From an uncultured Bacteroidia bacterium (lineage in GTDB: Bacteria > Bacteroidota > Bacteroidia > Bacteroidales > UBA932): a DNA stretch of 64,000 nt. The notes below the pieces were generated by a model. The model ran no database searches. It was not told the origin of the DNA and saw only the letters and a list, made by a program, of their open reading frames with translations. How positions within the stretch are numbered: the stretch's first letter is position 1; every line of letters begins with the position of its first letter. The translations under genes were made by a program, and so were the position numbers. The stretch spans positions 1-64,000 of the forward strand of contig CACZMF010000001.1 in NCBI GenBank assembly GCA_902782225.1. Reading direction: 5' to 3'. Positions 60,504 to 64,000 of the stretch are shown in pieces.

Positions 60504-62270
60504 CTACTGAACGTCCAGTGTGAGCTCGAGGATCTTGTTTTCGCCGCTGGCGAGCGTCAGGTGTGCTTCGACGACGTGTTTACCGGTGGTGAGCCTTACC
60601 GAGGGGCCGCTCACCGGTTCGTCGTCAAAGAACCACGCGACCGAGGAGACCGGCTGGGCCTCGCTTTCGATGAGCGTAAGCGCAAAGTCGCTGCCGGCGG
60701 AATACACTCCGCCTCCCGGATTTGCGATCACGTTGTAATTGAGCGAACTGGATGGAACGGTGGCATAGAGGGATACCTGTCCTTCGGAATAAGTAATGTT
60801 GGACAGCTGAATGTCAGAATTGACGCCGTTCCAGCTTTTGGCCGTATAGGTCTTCTTGCCGGCCGTTCCCGGGAATGCCCACTTGGCGCCTGTGTAATTC
60901 AGGCTTGTCTGGTTGCCGGCGGGAACCACGTAGAAGCACGGGTGCGAGCCGTTCTCGTTGATGGAGTTGTACTTGCCCCAGTTGCTCCAGAGCGATTCGG
61001 CCGACACGTTGATGTTGCCGGAGCTGCCACTTATGGCCACTTGGCGCGATGACTTGTCCACATGGTACACGATCAGTCCGGCCTCCGGGATATACCTGTC
61101 CCAACCGGTCTTGCTGCGGCATTCGTAAACAAAATACTCACCGTCCATATCGGTCAGCGTCTTGTAAGCGACATTGCCGCTGACGCTGGTAAGGGTATAT
61201 GTTCCGGACTGGCCGAACTCCTGTATGATTGACGGCTGCTGCCAGCCAAGCAAAATACGCTCCTCGATATTGAAGTAGGGGGGAGTGCGGCCTTCGTTGT
61301 TGTACGAACCGCTGCACATCGTAGAATACGCATACAGGCCTCCGGCCTCGCCGTTGGTCTTGTAATCGGTATCATAGAAATCCGGAAGTCCCATGGCGTG
61401 GCCGAATTCGTGGCAGGCTGTGCCGATGCCGCACATTTTCAGTCCGTCGCTATACTGCACAATCTCGTTGGAGCAGGCGTATTTGTTGATCTTCTTGCCG
61501 TCGAGGGTGAGGGATATGCCGGCGAAAGTGATTTCCCACTGGTGGGGCCAGATGCAGTCTTCGCTGCCACCGTCGGCTTCGCCCCTTCCTGCATAATACA
61601 TGAAGACGAGGTCTACTTCTCCGTCGTTGTCGTAGTCGTAGATTGAGAAGTCGATGGAAGAATCGAGTGACTGGCAGCCCTCCTTTACAGCATACTCGGG
61701 ACGCAAATCATCGCCATCGCTATCATTTCCGCCGTAATAGGCCTGATTGTTGTCGAGACGTACCGGACCGTACACGTCGAATATGGGTTCGAACGCCTTG
61801 CCGGAATTGTCGTAATAGTAGTCCCTGGCGGAACCGGTGCCTCCGTTTACACTGTAATTATGATTGTTGAGCATAGCGGTGAAATCGGCATTGGCGGTGC
61901 TGCTGGAAAAGTGCACGTCACTGAACTCCACGAGTATCACGAGGAAATGTTTCTGTCCGCTGGCGACGCCCGCTTTGGCGGGAGCATAACGGCGCCGTGC
62001 GTTAGCTTCAGCCCTTGCTGCCCGGGCCTTGATGCGTCTTGCATTCAACTGGGCCTCCGAGACGGGGCGGTAGAATCCGTCCGCATCGAGCGCCACCGTC
62101 TGTCCGGAAGCGTCGGTAGTCCAGTGGCAGAACTCATCGCCGTGGAGACGTATCCTGATCACGCTGCCGTCCGGCTGGGTATAGGAACGCCATCCGGGGT
62201 AGGCAGGTACTGCAAGCGTTGAAACGCAGCAGCATAAAGCTGCAATCGCGATTGCGAATATCTTCTTCAT
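60504..62270 (-). CDS. Secreted M6-family metalloprotease
   Basis: A 588-residue exported protease. The signal peptide ends near TLAVP; an inhibitor-like propeptide (about 22-105) precedes the catalytic domain. The zinc site is H287-E-F-G-H291 with downstream GLPDFYD, the M6 pattern. A calcium-type DYDNDGEVD loop lies at 212-220. C-terminal beta domains (about 490-588) may bind substrate. It lies 8 bp after the fimbrillin-like gene, so the two are probably co-expressed. Confidence 0.92.
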   Translation of the reverse strand: MKKIFAIAIAALCCCVSTLAVPAYPGWRSYTQPDGSVIRIRLHGDEFCHWTTDASGQTVALDADGFYRPVSEAQLNARRIKARAARAEANARRRYAPAKAGVASGQKHFLVILVEFSDVHFSSSTANADFTAMLNNHNYSVNGGTGSARDYYYDNSGKAFEPIFDVYGPVRLDNNQAYYGGNDSDGDDLRPEYAVKEGCQSLDSSIDFSIYDYDNDGEVDLVFMYYAGRGEADGGSEDCIWPHQWEITFAGISLTLDGKKINKYACSNEIVQYSDGLKMCGIGTACHEFGHAMGLPDFYDTDYKTNGEAGGLYAYSTMCSGSYNNEGRTPPYFNIEERILLGWQQPSIIQEFGQSGTYTLTSVSGNVAYKTLTDMDGEYFVYECRSKTGWDRYIPEAGLIVYHVDKSSRQVAISGSSGNINVSAESLWSNWGKYNSINENGSHPCFYVVPAGNQTSLNYTGAKWAFPGTAGKKTYTAKSWNGVNSDIQLSNITYSEGQVSLYATVPSSSLNYNVIANPGGGVYSAGSDFALTLIESEAQPVSSVAWFFDDEPVSGPSVRLTTGKHVVEAHLTLASGENKILELTLDVQ

Positions 62271-62278
62271 AGCCGGAC

Positions 62279-64000
62279 TTACTTTTTGATGATTGCGCCC
62301 TTGCCGTTCCCGTCACTGAGCCAGACCATCGGTCCCTGCTCCTTGATGACGGTCATGGTGTATCTTGCGCTGTTCAGGCGGTTTACTCTGCCGTAACGCC
62401 AGTTGACCGTAAGGGTAACCCGGTCTCCCTTGATGTTCGACTTCTTGTAGCCGCTTATCTCCAGTTCTTCAACCGTATCGGGATTGATGATGGTGTAGGT
62501 GAGCACTCCGTCCGTGTCGTAGGCGCGGGTCACCTGATTGACGCCGGGGTCCAGGGCCCACTCTAGGCCGGTTCCGAGCCAGCAGCCGTAGTCGGTCTTC
62601 GAAAGCATCGGGTCGTTGGCTGAAATTCCACCGCCTGAAGCGCTGCGCCGGTAGATGGAAACGTCTGTCTGGCCCGAAGAATAGCAACTGAATCGGGGAG
62701 AACTGGAATTGTATTTCAGAAGCGTCCTCGACCCTGCCTTGGCAGTAACAGTTGCGGTGCCATTACTGACCACGATGCTCCAGCTGGCATTGTCGTTTAC
62801 AGAGGTAAGCGTGCTGAGAAGATAATTCTTATCCGTAGTCGGACTGGAAAGGTAATAACTGCCATCGAGGAAAGCAAACGTTCCGTTTGATGTTCCAGCC
62901 TTAAGAGTCAGCACAGTCGCATCACCCGGGTCGGAAATAGCGTTGTTGGAAACAGTCACGTCAGCAGGAAGGCGGTAATTGCCGTTACTCTCTCCGAGAG
63001 CCACGTATTCGTCGGTGGGGGCTAAACTTACAATCAGCACCTCATCCCCGGCCTTCAGCGTGGAAGCGTCGGTAACAAGTTCGAATGCGCCCGAGCTGCC
63101 GCTTCCGGACCCGCTGCCGGCGGCAGTAAATTCAGCCCCGTCCATATCCACGGAGAACACGGCCACCTGCCCGGCGTCGAACTTCCTGCCGGCGGGGAAT
63201 TCCACCAGCTGCTCATGGCAGCCTGCGGAGGTGTACACGGTCACGGTCATAATCTGCTCCGACACGTCCACCGGAGAGCAGGCGAACCAGATGTCCGACG
63301 TGCGTGAAGTGTTGATGGTGAGGGTCGAAGAGGCGCCGTAGTCGGTGATGCCCGATCCGGAAGTCTCCCAGTACCAGTCGCCTACGATGGGGGTGGTGAC
63401 GGTTAGTTCCACGGCGGATACCGTTTCTCCGTCAGCCAGAGCCAGATTCAGAAGGGACATGCGTCCGTAGGCCGTAAGGTGGCTGAAATAAAGGTTGACG
63501 TCCCCCACCTGCACGGCAGAAGCGAACTCGTCGCTGGCGGCGGCAAGAATTATTCCCGCCTCGTCGGGAGACGCATCCGACGGCGTCTGCTCGCAAGGGA
63601 TGGACACTTTCCATGCCGAGCGGCTGGGGCTGAGCGCCAGGGCTGCCGAGGCAGGGGAGACCGAATAGAATGTATATGGACCGCTGACTTCGGATAAATC
63701 GAAAGTCGCCTCGAACGAAGCCGTCCCAAAATCGGAAGACGGCACGACTCCGGCCGCTACGGCGCTGCCGTAGTTGAGGGAGAGTTTGACTTCCGAGTCA
63801 TTGCTCGTCCAAAGCGTGGGGCGTACGCCGTTGCCGTAATCCTCTCCGAAGCGGGCCTTGGTGTCCGCCTGGGACGCGTGGAAGCGCACCACGCTGGGGC
63901 CGTCGGCCCGGCCGACGGCCTCCTCCGGTGCGAAATCACGCGTGCAGGCAAAAGCCGCAATGGCGGCGCCAAGAAGCGCCGCCAGTTGCATAAATTTGTC
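62279..64000 (-). CDS. Fimbrillin-like (Mfa-type) lipoprotein, possibly cut at its N terminus by the window end
   Basis: The frame stays open to the window end. ATG 63991 gives 570 residues with lipobox AFAC (cysteine at 16); the preceding residues DKF suggest the true start is a few codons outside. The N-terminal 270 residues resemble Mfa/fimbrillin proteins (VRFHASQADTKARF, GPYTFYSVSP, GRMSLLNLAL). A Bacteroidetes beta domain follows (about 300-430; LKAGDEVLIVS...YNSSSPRFSCYSSGQTDVSIYR), then a C-terminal beta domain. A surface structural or adhesive role is likely. It precedes the M6 protease gene by 8 bp. Confidence 0.8.
   Translation of the reverse strand, partial: DKFMQLAALLGAAIAAFACTRDFAPEEAVGRADGPSVVRFHASQADTKARFGEDYGNGVRPTLWTSNDSEVKLSLNYGSAVAAGVVPSSDFGTASFEATFDLSEVSGPYTFYSVSPASAALALSPSRSAWKVSIPCEQTPSDASPDEAGIILAAASDEFASAVQVGDVNLYFSHLTAYGRMSLLNLALADGETVSAVELTVTTPIVGDWYWETSGSGITDYGASSTLTINTSRTSDIWFACSPVDVSEQIMTVTVYTSAGCHEQLVEFPAGRKFDAGQVAVFSVDMDGAEFTAAGSGSGSGSSGAFELVTDASTLKAGDEVLIVSLAPTDEYVALGESNGNYRLPADVTVSNNAISDPGDATVLTLKAGTSNGTFAFLDGSYYLSSPTTDKNYLLSTLTSVNDNASWSIVVSNGTATVTAKAGSRTLLKYNSSSPRFSCYSSGQTDVSIYRRSASGGGISANDPMLSKTDYGCWLGTGLEWALDPGVNQVTRAYDTDGVLTYTIINPDTVEELEISGYKKSNIKGDRVTLTVNWRYGRVNRLNSARYTMTVIKEQGPMVWLSDGNGKGAIIKK

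Overview
The window comes from the chromosome of a Bacteroidales bacterium (phylum Bacteroidota), probably an uncultured gut or rumen lineage. Evidence seen in the sequence: a SusC/SusD pair, many lipoproteins with a cysteine after the signal peptide, Bacteroidetes-only families (DUF4295, DUF4296, DUF4199, DUF3575, Mfa/fimbrillin-like, MetallophosN/C), no consistent Shine-Dalgarno sequences, and repeated matches to the Bacteroidetes promoter -7 element TAnnTTTG. The DNA is GC-rich by eye for this order. Genus cannot be fixed from the sequence; a Cryptobacteroides- or Rikenellaceae-like organism is only a guess.

Layout. 1-2.7 kb: end of rpsO, a terminator, and pnp, which carries an internal deletion and frameshift near 1869. 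2.7-19.1 kb: accessory surface region with a secreted PHP phosphoesterase, two large GLUG-repeat lipoproteins on the minus strand, a divergently transcribed SusC/SusD pair, two paralogous calcineurin-like phosphoesterase lipoproteins, and a small YD-like lipoprotein. 18.3-21.8 kb: minus-strand operon DUF4199 - GT2 - rpiB - truB - lipoprotein with ATGA/TAGTG junctions. 21.9-26.7 kb: thrS-infC-rpmI-rplT-lepB, then rpmB-rpmG-DUF4295. 26.8-34.5 kb: a secreted phosphoesterase, a small lipoprotein, the operon ftsY-pheT-DUF4296-deoC, and a nucleoside-gate membrane protein. 34.5-35.3 kb: AT-rich hicA-hicB toxin-antitoxin pair with a palindromic operator inside its promoter, beside tRNA-Leu(CAG). 35.3-39.5 kb: DUF3575 protein, a lipoprotein, a PPC-domain protein and a C4-dicarboxylate transporter.

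39.5-40.5 kb is a gene-free island of nested tandem and palindromic repeats. 40.5-57.0 kb is a complete dcw division and cell-wall cluster on the minus strand (mraZ-rsmH-ftsL-ftsI-murE-mraY-murD-ftsW-murG-murC-ftsQ-ftsA-ftsZ) ending in gltX, almost all joined by short overlaps and preceded by 10-bp-phased MraZ boxes. 57.0-64.0 kb is a second surface-protein region: an operon of a repeat-bearing outer-membrane protein, an alpha/beta hydrolase lipoprotein and a small lipoprotein, then an M6 metalloprotease and a fimbrillin-like lipoprotein cut by the window end.

The most unusual content is non-coding. One ~80-90 bp two-tier palindrome (39509-39589, 60266-60356) occurs twice with outer arms that differ in sequence but stay self-complementary. 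A second hairpin family (57083-57143, 60150-60263) occurs three times. A 67-bp tandem repeat at 57163-57339 repeats the 3' coding end and stop codon of the adjacent gene. These look like a dispersed intergenic repeat system of this genome; its mechanism is unknown from this window.
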